From contig JAKGHH010000001.1 in assembly GCA_022828595.1 (NCBI GenBank), positions 74,768,401-74,832,400 on the forward strand: a stretch of DNA of 64,000 nucleotides, in the 5' to 3' direction. Positions 1 to 12,700 of the stretch are shown piece after piece (the stretch's first letter is position 1; each line of letters starts with the position of its first letter). The position numbers and the translations under genes were made by a program. The notes beneath the pieces are model-generated. The model was given only the letters and a program-made list of their open reading frames with translations, was not told the DNA's origin and made no database searches. This stretch comes from Nelumbo lutea (taxonomy: Eukaryota; Streptophyta; Magnoliopsida; Proteales; Nelumbonaceae).

Positions 1-3000
1 TTTTATGATGGAATCAAGACAAGAAGAAATAGGTTAAGAAGCTCTTGAAGAATAAGCAGGAGGTTCAAAAGAAGAACAAGGCACAAGGGGTCTATGCCTC
101 TAAAGTGCACAGCCTTTACATGACTGTTAAGAACTGTTACTCCCCAACGTACAGACTGTTTCATAAACTAAAACTTTAAGGTAATGTGAAATAAATGGAT
201 AAGGTTTCCTCCACACAAGCCCAAAAGATGAACAAAGGGGTATATGCCTGTAAAGAGCACAGCCTTTACAGGACCATTAAAAAATGAAAAATGCAAATGA
301 ACAGATTTTCTATTAAGTTCACATATTGCTACATGATTTCAACAGTCATCTATCAGGGAGAACTATTAAAGTTGAATAAATAATAGCAGTAAAGTTTATA
401 ATAATTTCCACATATTTACAATTTTTTTCTGAAAATTACCATGTGTACACATATTTCAAGGACAGGAAAAATGCATTTGGTAACTAAGTGCAGTTTCCTA
501 GATATAAAGGTTACAGTCAACTAGAGAAACCAATACCAGATTGCCGACAGGAAAGCATAAGTAGTTTCTATTTGCAAAGTACACAAGAAATGGTATTGAA
601 GACAGGAAGACATTGTTCATAAGGCACATAATAGAACTCACCAATGAAATAAAGAGCTGTTTAAGAAGCTCAGAAGGCTGGATATCCTCTAAAGCTTGCA
701 ATATGCCTTCCCTAGAAAATTAAAACAATCAAGCTATTGTCAAAAGAAGGATGTCCTCAGAAGAATTTAATATGCCTTCCCTACATAACTAAAATAATAA
801 ATTATTCTTGTCAAAAACAAACTTTTAGAAACATCATAGAGATAAAAATTACAGCTAGAGTGAAAAGGAACTTCAGCCATTTTATTGCTAAGAACTGACA
901 TGGGGCAATTGCAAGTCATATAAATATAAGGATGTTGCAGGAACAACCTGTAGAAGAAACTTTCCTACTTACACTGCCAAATCCTCATCAAAGAGTGGTG
1001 CTTGTTTTGCAGCAGGTAATGGTTTAGCATTCTCCCACAGTTCGCGCCATAAATTACCTACGCATGGGTGAGCATAAATTATATGATTATTAGGCACATA
1101 AAAAAGGATAAGCTTTAGGAACTTATGTTTTCTGTGCAGTTTTGAACTAATTACGATTTTAGGCTAGGGACAATAACAAAATACTCTTAAATGACAAATG
1201 AGGAGATGTGACCTTCTTTTTGCATTCGACTACTCAATTGACCTCTCCTAGATGATGCATCTCCACCACTAGAGGAGTCTTTAGTTTCATTACATGGTTC
1301 AGTTTCCATCCAATCTGGAGGAGAATGCCACCTTACAAAATCTTCTAATATGCATCCAGGATTTGCAGCCTATTACATGATGCTTGATCAATTTGACTTA
1401 AAAGAACAAGCAAGTAGTACATATATTAATAACATCACAAACCTAGAATGCACATAATCATCTAGAAAACGTATAAAAATGTAAAAGCTTCATTACTGAA
1501 TTTCACCTTGAAGGATTGCATGTCAGAGAGGAGTTGAGAACATCCAGGACCAACACTGAGCATAACAGGAAAAACATAATGATTTGTTAATAGGTGCCTT
1601 CTGCTTATCATGGAATTAAATTAAAATTAACACTAAAAGAGATTGACTAGCATTAATTCCAAACATTATGAAGACCTGTAATAAAAAGTGACTTAAAATA
1701 TCCTGTATTTAAGAGCCTATAAATAAAAAAAACATAAGAAATATATAGTGTATTGTAGGATGTACCAACAGAAATACTAATAAGAGTTTCAATGGCAATA
1801 ACTAATAACATAATAAAAGTGTCTGCCTTGTAATTTTTGTCACCTAGGCAGGCACCATGGTTTTCAAGCTAGGCACCTCCCCAAGGACATGTTGTCAGGT
1901 AGGCCATGCCAAAGGAGGCATCTAAGCAACTCTTTGACAAATAAAGAATCCAGAATCCAAAATTAAGATATCTGTTTACTACTGTTGAAGCGCATTTTTG
2001 CCTTACACTTTCATTGAGTTGGTCAAAGAAAGAAAATTATCCATATTTGTATGATTGAAAATTTCTCATCTTTCTTCCATTTCTTATTTCCTTGCAATGC
2101 TTGGTGCATATTCAATCCCAACTCTCCAGTGGAGATCAACCAGTTCCTCTTGGTTTCGGGTAAAATTAACAATGTGTTTGCAGTTTTTATTCCCTTGAAT
2201 ATTTGATCAACTACATGTGATTAGTGGTATTGTCCTTCAAATTTGAAACCAAAAAAAAGAAAGAAAGAACACAGGTTATATGAAGACAAAATGAAAATAG
2301 AATCTCTTTGGAATAAAAAATGGAATTAAATGTATTTACTAAATAGACTAACCTCCCAGTTCGCAGCACAAACTCCTCTGTTTCTCTAATAAGTTCTTCA
2401 GTTAGAACAGGACCCTCCTACATGTGTGCAGATATGCTTCAATAATAGTCTCGGCATAGAATCACAAGGGAAGAAAAGCAAAAGCTCATCCAGTTAGGAA
2501 TATCATAAACCTGAGTAACAGGAGAGTATACAGGTTCTCCTGTTTCTAGCATGGTTAAATTCTTTTCAGATGGATGATCAGCTCCTAATCGGAGAACAGG
2601 TTCACCAGTGCTAATCCTAGCATACAGAATAGGACTTGAAGAAACCACGTCACAAGAAACATCTGATTCTTCAGAATTTGGATTGGCCATTCTTGTAACA
2701 CAATCCAGTGACTCAGTGGCAATAATACGGCGTTCCTTCCTGGATATACAACAATTAATAACTTGCAATTGCTGATGCAGAAGACATGAATTCAGGTCTG
2801 GACTTTCATCAAGTGGCACACCAGGTACAGGCTGTCCTTCAGGCCACCGTCTTCTCAGCTGCATAAGAGTGAAAATTCATTAATGATGTCAAAGAGAATT
2901 GTCAGCTATGCAATGCAATTAGTTCATCGGACCCATGTAGGCCAGAAAACCATTGCACCTTTATCATCTAGAAAAAAAAGAAAAGGACAATGAAGCATTT

Positions 3001-3739
3001 TTTTGGCTAGAGTACAATTCTTTTGTACTTCAAATGGTTCTGGGGATGCTGTTCAAACAAGATTGATGATAGTTTGCAGGCCTCAGCAGGTACCTTCTGA
3101 AGGGGGTTCATAAATAGTAAGTGGCTAGTTTAGAGATGAATGTGAAGATCCATGGAGATTTCATCTCCATCATTTATGTTTCTTTTTTCTTTTTTTCAAT
3201 TGGCAATTAAAATCAATTTTATTAAACGTGGAAAGAATAAAAAAATATACAGATAAGACTGTACAAGCAAGACCAACACCCCTACAAAGTTTTTGAACTC
3301 TTGTTATCAATCCACTTTTAATTTTTATACACCATCCTCCCATTCATTCTCAACACTCTCCTAAAACAACTGCTTCTTAGTGGTGTCCTGTCTAACTGAA
3401 GTATCAACCATGCTATTTGATGATCTTCTAGTCCAAAGCACCTGGTGTTTGGCTCCCTTACTAGCTTTAGTCAGTATCTTAGAGATTCTACAATTATGAT
3501 GCCCAGATATGTCTACCCACTTATTGATTAAAAAAATGTCTACCCACAGTCCAAATGAGAAATGGGAAAGAACTCCATTTCCTAAGATCCTGAATAAAAA
3601 TATTGATATAGGCTCTTAACCTGAGCTGGACAGCACAGTCAGGTTACCCAGAATGCGTAGGCAGAAGCCATTAATCACAAACACAAAGAAACTTGAAACA
3701 ACAAACCAAAAAATAAGTAGTAAGAGTATATATATATAT

Positions 3740-3778
<39 letters not shown>

Positions 3779-6700
3779 TATACAAGTTTCATGTGGTTCA
3801 AGTCGTTCGACTAGAAAGCATGCATCCACAGGAGAGATCAATCCATTATCAAAAGGGAGAAGAAATAACCTTCAATTAGAAGTGACCTTCCTCAGACTTT
3901 CTCAAACCCTAGCCAATACAATCAATGGCTTAAATATGCCTTTAACTTAGAGTACCAGAAATTACATATAGGCCCATTATAATCTCAAATATGCCTTCGA
4001 GTCAGAGTACCAGCTGGTTAACTAGAAGGCATGGATAACAAGCTGGTAATGACTCCTGGCTGAAATTCTGGTTGGCTTTTTGGTGTGGAGACAGACCATT
4101 GGCAGAATCTTATTCCAGCCTCTTCAACGCAGCCAGCAACAAAGAGGCAACTCTAGCTGAGATGTTACTAATGAAGGAGCTAATGGCCATTGATCCCCTA
4201 TTTTCAGAAGAAACTTATTTGAGTGAGAAATTGAAAGTTTAGAAGATTTGCTTCACCTACAACATTCCAGCCTGTTTTATCAGAAGAGGACAGTATAATA
4301 TGGAAATGGGACAAGAAGGGGATTTTTATGGCCAAATACATGGTTCAGCACTTTAACTTGGACGAGCCCACTTTTCCTCACAAGGTTATTTGGGCACGGA
4401 AAGTACCTTCTAAAGTTGCATTCCTGGTTTGGACTTCTGCCCATGTTAAATGCCTCACCAAAGACAACCTTAGCAAGAGAGGTATCCCTATCACATCCCC
4501 CAATTGTCCTTTATGCAATGCTACACAAGAAGATGAACCACCTTTTTCTGCACTGCTCAGTCAGCAGGCTTATTTGGAACCATATGCTGGTCAACCTGCA
4601 CTTATGCTGGGTCTTTCCTAGCTCTGTCTAGAAATTTCTTAACAGCTGGAGAATTGAAGGTCTCTCTAGTAATGGCAGAGTCATCTGGAATATGATACCT
4701 GCAGCAGTTCTGTTGTCCATTTGGATGGAGAGGAACAGCAAAATTTTTTGAAGCCAGATCCTCTCACATAGAAGAAATCATGCACAACCATCCAGTCAAA
4801 CCATCCAGAATCCATCTTTTTGTAACTATACCATTGTAAATTTGGGGATTCTACACCCCATGTACAGCATTCTGCCAACAGCCAAACCATCCAGTCTCTT
4901 GTGTCGTATCAGGTATATACCATTTCTGACACCAGTGCATTAAGCATATACGGGGATCAGGGTATCATACGGCTACAAATCTGATATTCAAATGGCTATA
5001 AATCTCAATGGAATTTTCCTAGACTATTTTTTAACAGTAACAATCAAATTTTATTAATAAAGAGAGATAGAATCCTTTTTTTAGATAAAATCTCAAAGGG
5101 GTTTTACGCTGAAGGGGAAATTTCTCAAGGTATAAACTCAACTTTCATAGTCCTAATTCCCAAAAAGAAGCAAAAAGTCCAAAGGACTTCAGACCAATAA
5201 GCTTAGTGGGAAGCCTCTACAAGATAATAGCAAGGGTTCTTGCCGAGAGACTAAAAAAGGTATTACCTTTGGTCATCTCACAGCATCAAGGTGCCTTTGT
5301 TGAAGGAAGACAGATTATTGATCGGGTATTGGTAGCAAATGAATGTGTATCAGAAAAGAGGAGGAGAGGGAGGGGATTGGTATGCAAATTGAACTTAGAG
5401 AAAGCTTATGACTTTGTGGACTGGTCTTTTATCCTAGAAATTATGGGGAGAATAGGGCTAGGAGAGCGGTGGAGAATGTGGATGAAGGGATGTCTTAGCT
5501 TAGTGCATTACTCAATCATGATTAAAGGTGTGGAAAAAGACTACTTACCAGCAAAAAGAGGGTTAAGACAAGGGAATCCCCTTTTCCCCTTCCTATTCAC
5601 TTTAATTGCCGATGTCCTAAGTAGGATGATCATGGAGGCTGATCAGAGAAACCTATTTAGAGGATGGAAGGTAGAAAGACTTGAGGTGGCAATCACTCAT
5701 TTGTAGTTTGCAGACAACATCATTTTATTCTGTGAAGGAGGTAATCAGAAGAGTATAAGAAATTTGCGTGAGCTCATTACTTCCTTTGAATTGATTTCCA
5801 AGTTGAAGGTAAATTGGAGAAAAAGTTGTTTAGCAGGGATTAACTTGGAAGATGAAAGTTTGAGAGAGCTAGCTGAGATTCTAGTGTGTGAGGTTAAACA
5901 ATAACCATTGGAGTACTTAGGATTACCTTTGGAAGGGAATCCAAGATCAGAAAACTTTTGCAAGCTAGTGGTGGAGAGGTTGCCAACTGCCAGTCTATTT
6001 CCTTTCAACCTTTAGAATTCCAGTTAGAGTGGTAGGACTTATAGAAAAACTTATGAGGGATTTTCTCTAGGAACCTGGGGTAGAAAAGAAGGATCATCTA
6101 GTAAAGTGGTAACAAGTTAGCAAAACAAAGGAAAAGGGAGGTTTAGGTTTGGGGAATCTAGTTCACAAGAATTCACGAGCTGATGAACAATGGCTGGAAT
6201 GCAAAGGTAACCCCACATCTTCCCCGAGTTCTCCATGAAAAGCAATACAAGAGGTATATCCTATCTTTCTTAATCTCATCAGATTTTATGTGGGTTGTGG
6301 TTCTAGGGTGCTTTTTTAGGAAGATCTTTGGTTGGGTGATACTCCTTTTTGCTCCCTTTTCACCAATCTTTGTTCAATCTCTAGTTACAAATTACAACTC
6401 GTTTCAAATTTTGTCACCTTTTCTCACTCTAGTTTGAGTTGGGATTTTGGCTTCAAAAGGGGTTTGAGGGATAATGAGTGTGAGTCCCTTATTTGTTTGA
6501 TTGATATTCTTAAGTCAGCCTTCTTGGATCAATCTTTGGAGGACACTAGAGTATGGTTTGTTTCTTCTTATGGCACTTTTACTTGTGCTTCGTTCTTCAA
6601 TACCTTGTACAAACTCCTGTTGGGGGTGAGAATTTCCCTGTGAAAGTATCTGGTGCTTTACATGTCTTTCTTCGAGAAGCTGGTCATTGGGCCCATCTGT

Positions 6701-9700
6701 CTCTGGTGTCTGGTGCTTTACACGTCTATGCTTTTACAAGAACTACTGATTTCCATGAAAAAATGCAGTCTTAGGATCAGCAAACTGCATTGAGTTATGA
6801 AAAACATGAAGGTCAGCGGGGGAAGCTTGGAAAGAGGGAGGGAAGGTCAGTTCCTGCGAGCAAAAAGATGGAAGAAAATGTTGAAGGTGGAAGCGAAGAC
6901 TTTCATCTTGGAAGAAATCTGGACTAGAAATGGACTCTCTAAAGATTGTAGAATCGAGGAAAGCTTCTTTGCTTCTCGAAGGAAGGGCGATACCATGGTT
7001 CCAAGGAGTTCTCGGTGGAGCTAAAATAACAGAAAAATCAAGGGAGTGGAGGTGTTGTCTATTGGAACAGAACAGGAATTACGTGGCTGAAAGAAAAGAA
7101 AACAAGTACGGGAGGTTTTTGGGAGTGCAGGAACACTTTAGTGAGGGGCTGAAGCAGTTTACCTGTTTCCCTGAAGGAAGGGAGGCCTCGGGATGGGACC
7201 AGTTAGCAAAAGCAATTCAGGAGTTTATGATGGTAACTAATGACAGAGAAAGTGCCCTAAAAGATGGTCAAAAAATTAAGGAACAATCTGAAGGGCAGTC
7301 AGGGAAAGTTTTCAGGGAGATCCCAGGAGAGGAGGAGATAGGACGGAAAGTAAATTGCAGATTGATGCTGGACTAGGTTTGGTGAAATTGTGGGTGAACA
7401 AACCTAAAGAGGATTGGCAGATTAAACTTGTCCTCTTGGTAAACAAGAAAGTAAAAGATTGGGAGAGACTAGGTGAAGAAGTCCAACAGATATTGAAGAC
7501 TACAGAGGTGTTGCAGATTTCTCCCTATGACGACCACAAGGCTGTAGTGTATTTTCGGGGGATTCCTCTGGATTTTGCTACTGTTTCGGCTGTAACAGTG
7601 CAAGGTGTGGTGGTGTTGGAGAAATGGAAGCCTTTATGCAATGTACAGTTGGTAGAACCCACAGAACTTATCAATCTGAAAATTATTGGGTTGCCTTTCC
7701 ATCTATGGAAGATGGAGGTATTCAGGAAAGTTGCGAAGCTATGTGGAGGCGACATGGTTTCCTTTGATGCTTCCAACCTGAGTGCCATGCAGATTAATGT
7801 AGCTGGAGCAAAGCCAGAGCTTACCCCAAGGTCTTTGGATTTAACTTCAGGCAAAGTAGAACTCAGGGTTTGGATTGCAACTTCAAAAGAAGCTAGATGG
7901 TGGAGATTGGGGAGGAGTGGGGAAGACAAAGATGACGTGGACTCCAAGGTTCGAGTTAACACTGGGAAGGAAATTGTAAAAGCAAGGGATATGAAAGCAG
8001 TACCCCAGTCTTCTACTTTAATTGGCAAATCAGAGGATCGGACTAAGACTTTTGCTCAGGTAGTAACGTCGAAAGGTGGAGAAAGTCTGTCAGAAGACTT
8101 TTTGAATTTGAACAAGTATCCAAAGGTGGGGACAGGTGGAGGTAGATTGGAACAGCAACAGGTGGATTGTCATTTGATATGGCCCAGGCCTGCAGTCAGG
8201 GAATCAATACTAAACTTTTAAAAAGACTGGGTCAGGTTCAAAATTATAAGGATGGGCCAACGATTGAGGGTACTGGTGGGCCCAGTCTTAAACTTCAAGT
8301 GCATGGGCCAGGAAAAAAAGACTCCAACAGCAAGTAAGCCCATAGATAAATCAGGTGACCACTTAAATAGGCATGTGAAGTGGAACAAGGTTCAAAAGAC
8401 TATGGACATTCGCTGTGGTATATCTTCGTCCTCTTCAGATTGGTCTGCAACTGGCTCGAAAGAAAAACGTTTGTCTGGTCCGACTTTAGCGTGGCAGCCA
8501 AGACTGGTCTCTTACTCCACTAGCCCAGATAAACCTAATCCGAGATATAATCGCACAAGGTTAGAAGAGGATTCTGCTTCAGACTGGGTAAGTGTAGATG
8601 ATGAGTCTCTGAAAGAGGAGTTGTATGTTGAAGAATCCAGCTATGATAGTATACAGAGTAAATGTCGTTCAAGGTTTGGGGAGGAAGATGATCCAGGATT
8701 AAAGTTACTGTTCGAAGAAGAGGCTTGTACACTTCAAGGAGAATTGGTTGGGCCTAGAAAGGAGTTTGAAAGAAAGAAAACAAGCTCGGGTGAGGAGAAA
8801 ACCGAAACAGGGAGAAAAGGGGATTCAACCCTTTGTAAAGACCAGGGAATGGGTGCTTGTACGGTGTGCGTTGGCAATTCGGTTCCTCCAAGCAGAGCTA
8901 TAAACTGCCCGCTTCCCACTGCAATCAATCCAGATCTTGATTTCGCGGGTCCTATTCCCAGCGAAAGACAAACAAAAGGGTTCAGGCTATTCCAGCAACT
9001 CATATTGCGTCTTCTTCCTCCCAAGGTTTGGATTGTTTTCAGGTTCAGTTTTTGGTTACTAACTCTGTTGCCTCAAGTCCTGAGTGTGTCTGTCCTACAG
9101 GTGATTCCAGCCCAGCTTTAAAGTCTGCCAATTCATTTGATTCGGGACAAGTGACAGAGGTAGTGGGGGAGATAAATTCAGAAGCAGAAGAGAGAGAACT
9201 AGGGGACAAAATTTGGGAGTTGATCCTGGAATTATTTAGAATCAGAATGGAAGAGGAGCTGAATGTGAAAGAAGGTAGGGTTGAGGAGGAGATTATTCAA
9301 TTTCCCAATACAGTGGAGAAAAGTGGATACAGTGGAAAATTAAAAGGACAACGGAAAAAGAAGAAGGGATCGGGTAAGAAACTAGAAGGAATTGAGGTGG
9401 AAGAGTCTAGTAAGAAGGTAGGAGAGCTTTCTAAAGAAAAAGCTAAGTGAGGTGGAGAGGTTGAAGAGTGGGGTGGTTTATGATAAAGCGAGTGGGGGTA
9501 GGAAGGATAGAAAAAAGGAGTAAAGAGGGTGGTTTGGTTGGGGCTATCTGAATTGTTTGTCCATGAAGTTAATAAGCTGGAATGTAAGACGTTTGGAGAG
9601 TTCAACGAAAAGGCGAGTGATCAAAGACTTCTTGAGAAGAGAAAAGCCAGATGTGGTCTTAATACAAGAATCAAAATTGTCTGAGGTGGACGAGAAATGG

Positions 9701-12700
9701 GTGAGGAGCATTTGGTCAACAAGAAATTTGAGTTGGGCCTTTGCACAATCGTGGGGAGTTTCAGGGGGAATTATTACTTTATGGAGAAATGAAGGCTGGG
9801 AGTGTGAAGAAGATTAATTGGGAACTTCTCGGCGTCAATAATATTGAAGAGAAAGGAAGATGGGTGGGCTTGGGTGCTAACTAATGTCTATGGTCCCACC
9901 TCTTACACTGAAAGGGAAGGTTTCTAGGAAGAACTAGCAGCTGTTAGGGGTTTGTGGGATGGCCCTTGGTGTTTGGGTGGGGATTTCAATGTAATAAGAT
10001 TCTTAAACGAGTCCAATAACCCCAGTCGTAGGATTACATCTAGCATGAGGAAGTTTAATCTCTTTGTGGAGAATTTTGCATTGCGGGACCTCCCTCTTCA
10101 GCAAGCAAATTTTACCTGGTCAAACTTCCAAGAAAACCCTACCTGTTGTCGATTGGATAGGTTCCTCTTTATAGTGGATTGGGAAGCTGAATGGGAGATT
10201 TTAGGTGTTACAGCATTGCCGAGACCTATTTCAGATCATTGCCCAATCATGTTGTCTCAAGAAAGACTAGATGGAGGCCCGTGCCCTTTTAGGTTTGAAA
10301 ACATGTGGTTCAAGGTATAAAATGTCGATGTTGGTGGAAATGTCGCTTACCAAAATATAGGACATATGTCAGAAATGTCGCATACCAAAATATAGGACAT
10401 ATGTCGAAAATGTCGAGGGGAAATATTGTAAAAATTAGAGACATTGTGGAAATATTATGAAATATGTGGAAATATGCAAATATATTTTGTAAAATGATAA
10501 AAGAAGCATGAATACATATTTCTAAACTATTATCTTATTCCCAACCATTATATAAAGCTAAGAAACTAAGATCAATGCATTTTTTTGTTTTTACAAGGTT
10601 ATCTGATATTTTCTTTTCTTATTTTTAATTCTGATTTATTATAAATTCTAATATATGTATTTCACACTAGTAAACAGAAATACATTTATTCTGATTTTTT
10701 AAATATTAAAGTTATAATACATTATGTTTTATTATAAATTTAATAAACTGATTCTCCTTTTTGTAGTATTAAGATTATGATAAATTCTGATTTCTTATAA
10801 AACTTAATGAATTTATTATGATTTTTAGTACTAAATTTATAATAAATTATGATTTAGTATAAAATTTATTAAATTTATTCTGATTTTTATATTAAATGTA
10901 GAATATGATTTATTATAAAATTTAATAAACATTTTCTGATTCTAATAAATATTTTAAAAAATACTAACTAGTTAATATTTTATGTTTTATGTTATAAAGT
11001 AATTAATTTATTCTTTTGTTTTTATAATTTGTTAATTCTTTTTTATAAATAATTTGTTTGAAATATTAAATAGAAATTATTAATGGAAATTTTATTAATG
11101 TACACTAGTTGACATCTTGTCGACATTAGTCGACATCCTGTCGACATAATAGGAAAAACTGCATTTTTTTTGTTATTTGGACCAATTTGGTCGACGTTTC
11201 CGAAATATAGGAAATGTCGATCAAAATAATGTAATTTTTATATTACATTATGTCAGGCGACATTAGCGACATTTGGCGACATTTGAAACCATGATGTGGT
11301 TACTTCATCCAGAGTTTCTAGCTAAGGTAAAAGAATGGTGGGAAGTGGACCAAGTGGAATTCCGATGGAAAGGGTATAGGTTTTACAAGAAACTACAACT
11401 CCTGAAAAGTAGACTCAAGATTTGGAATAAAGAGGTTTTTGGTAGATTAGAACAAAGGAAAGTAAAAATCAATCAGAGAGTGAAGGAGCTAGATGGACTA
11501 GAAGCTAAAAGAAGGCTGGGGGAAGAGGGTAGGGTGGAAAGATGGAATTTGAAACAGGAACTGGAAGATCTTCTTAGGAAGGTGGAGATAAGTTGGAGGC
11601 AAAAATCCAGGTGCAAATGGCTAAAGGAAGGGGACATCAATACAAGGTTTTTTCATTCGTTGGCAAATGGGAGGAGAAGGAAGAATTTTTTTTTCAAAAT
11701 TGGAGTGGGATGGGCAATTACTGACAAGAGAAGATGATATAGCTCAAGCTTTGGTTAATCACTTCAAATTAGTGTATGACAAACCAGGGAGACCTAGTGA
11801 GAGCTTAGAGGACTTGGAGTAGAAGGTGGAAGATAGTGTCTCATTGGAATCTTTGGAAAGAAGATTTGAGGCCCAAGAAGTGAGAAATGCAATCTTCTCC
11901 ATGGATCAAGCTAAAGCTCCTGGGCCTGATGGTTTTTCGATGGCCTTCTATCGAGATTGTTGGGAGATAATTAGAGAGGATTTGTTGGAGGTTTTTGAAG
12001 AGTTCTATGAGAGAGGCAAATTTAACTCAAGAGCAAATGCAACTTTTATTGCCTTGGTTCCTAAGAAGAATGACGCTCTCCAACCAAAGGATTTCAGACC
12101 TATAAGCCTGGTGGGAAGCATATTAAGATCATCTCTAAGGTCCTAGCGCTAAGATTAAAAAAGATCCTCCCGTCTCTAATCTCACTGTATCAAGGGGCTT
12201 TTGTAGAAGGAAGACAAATTGTAGATCAAATACTTATTGCCAATGAATGTGTTGAGGTGAAGAGAAGGAGAAAGGAAAAGGGGTTGGTTTGCCAATTGGA
12301 TCTTGAAAAGGCATATGACATGGTGAACTGAGATTTTTTACTAGAGGTTCTCAAGCAGAGAGGGTTTGGGGAGAGATGGTGCAGTTGGGTAAAGGGATGC
12401 ATTTCTTCATGTCATTTCTCAATATTGGTGAATGGTGTAGCTAGGGGTTTCTTTCCTGCAAAGAGGGGTATTAGGCAAAGAGATCCATTGTCCCCATTCC
12501 TCTTTACCCTAGTAGCTGATGTGTTGAGTGCCATGATTTCGAGGGCCGATACTAACAATTTGATAAGAGGTTGGAGGATTGGTAGGGAGGAGGTGGTGGT
12601 CACACACTTACAATTTGCAGATGACATCATCTTGTTTTGTGACGGGGAGGAAGGGGAATTACGGAACTTAAAGAGTCTAGTGCTTCAATTTGAAAGGAAG

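Noticed and set aside
5003..5105. Inverted LINE tail plus LINE A as one twin-priming event
   Set aside because: Twin priming inverts the 5' portion of the element, but the inverted piece here is a 3' end with its own A tail, and there are three duplication copies instead of two.
7525..8028. Minus-strand ORF opposite LINE B ORF1
   Set aside because: Shadow of the DUF4283-type coding frame.
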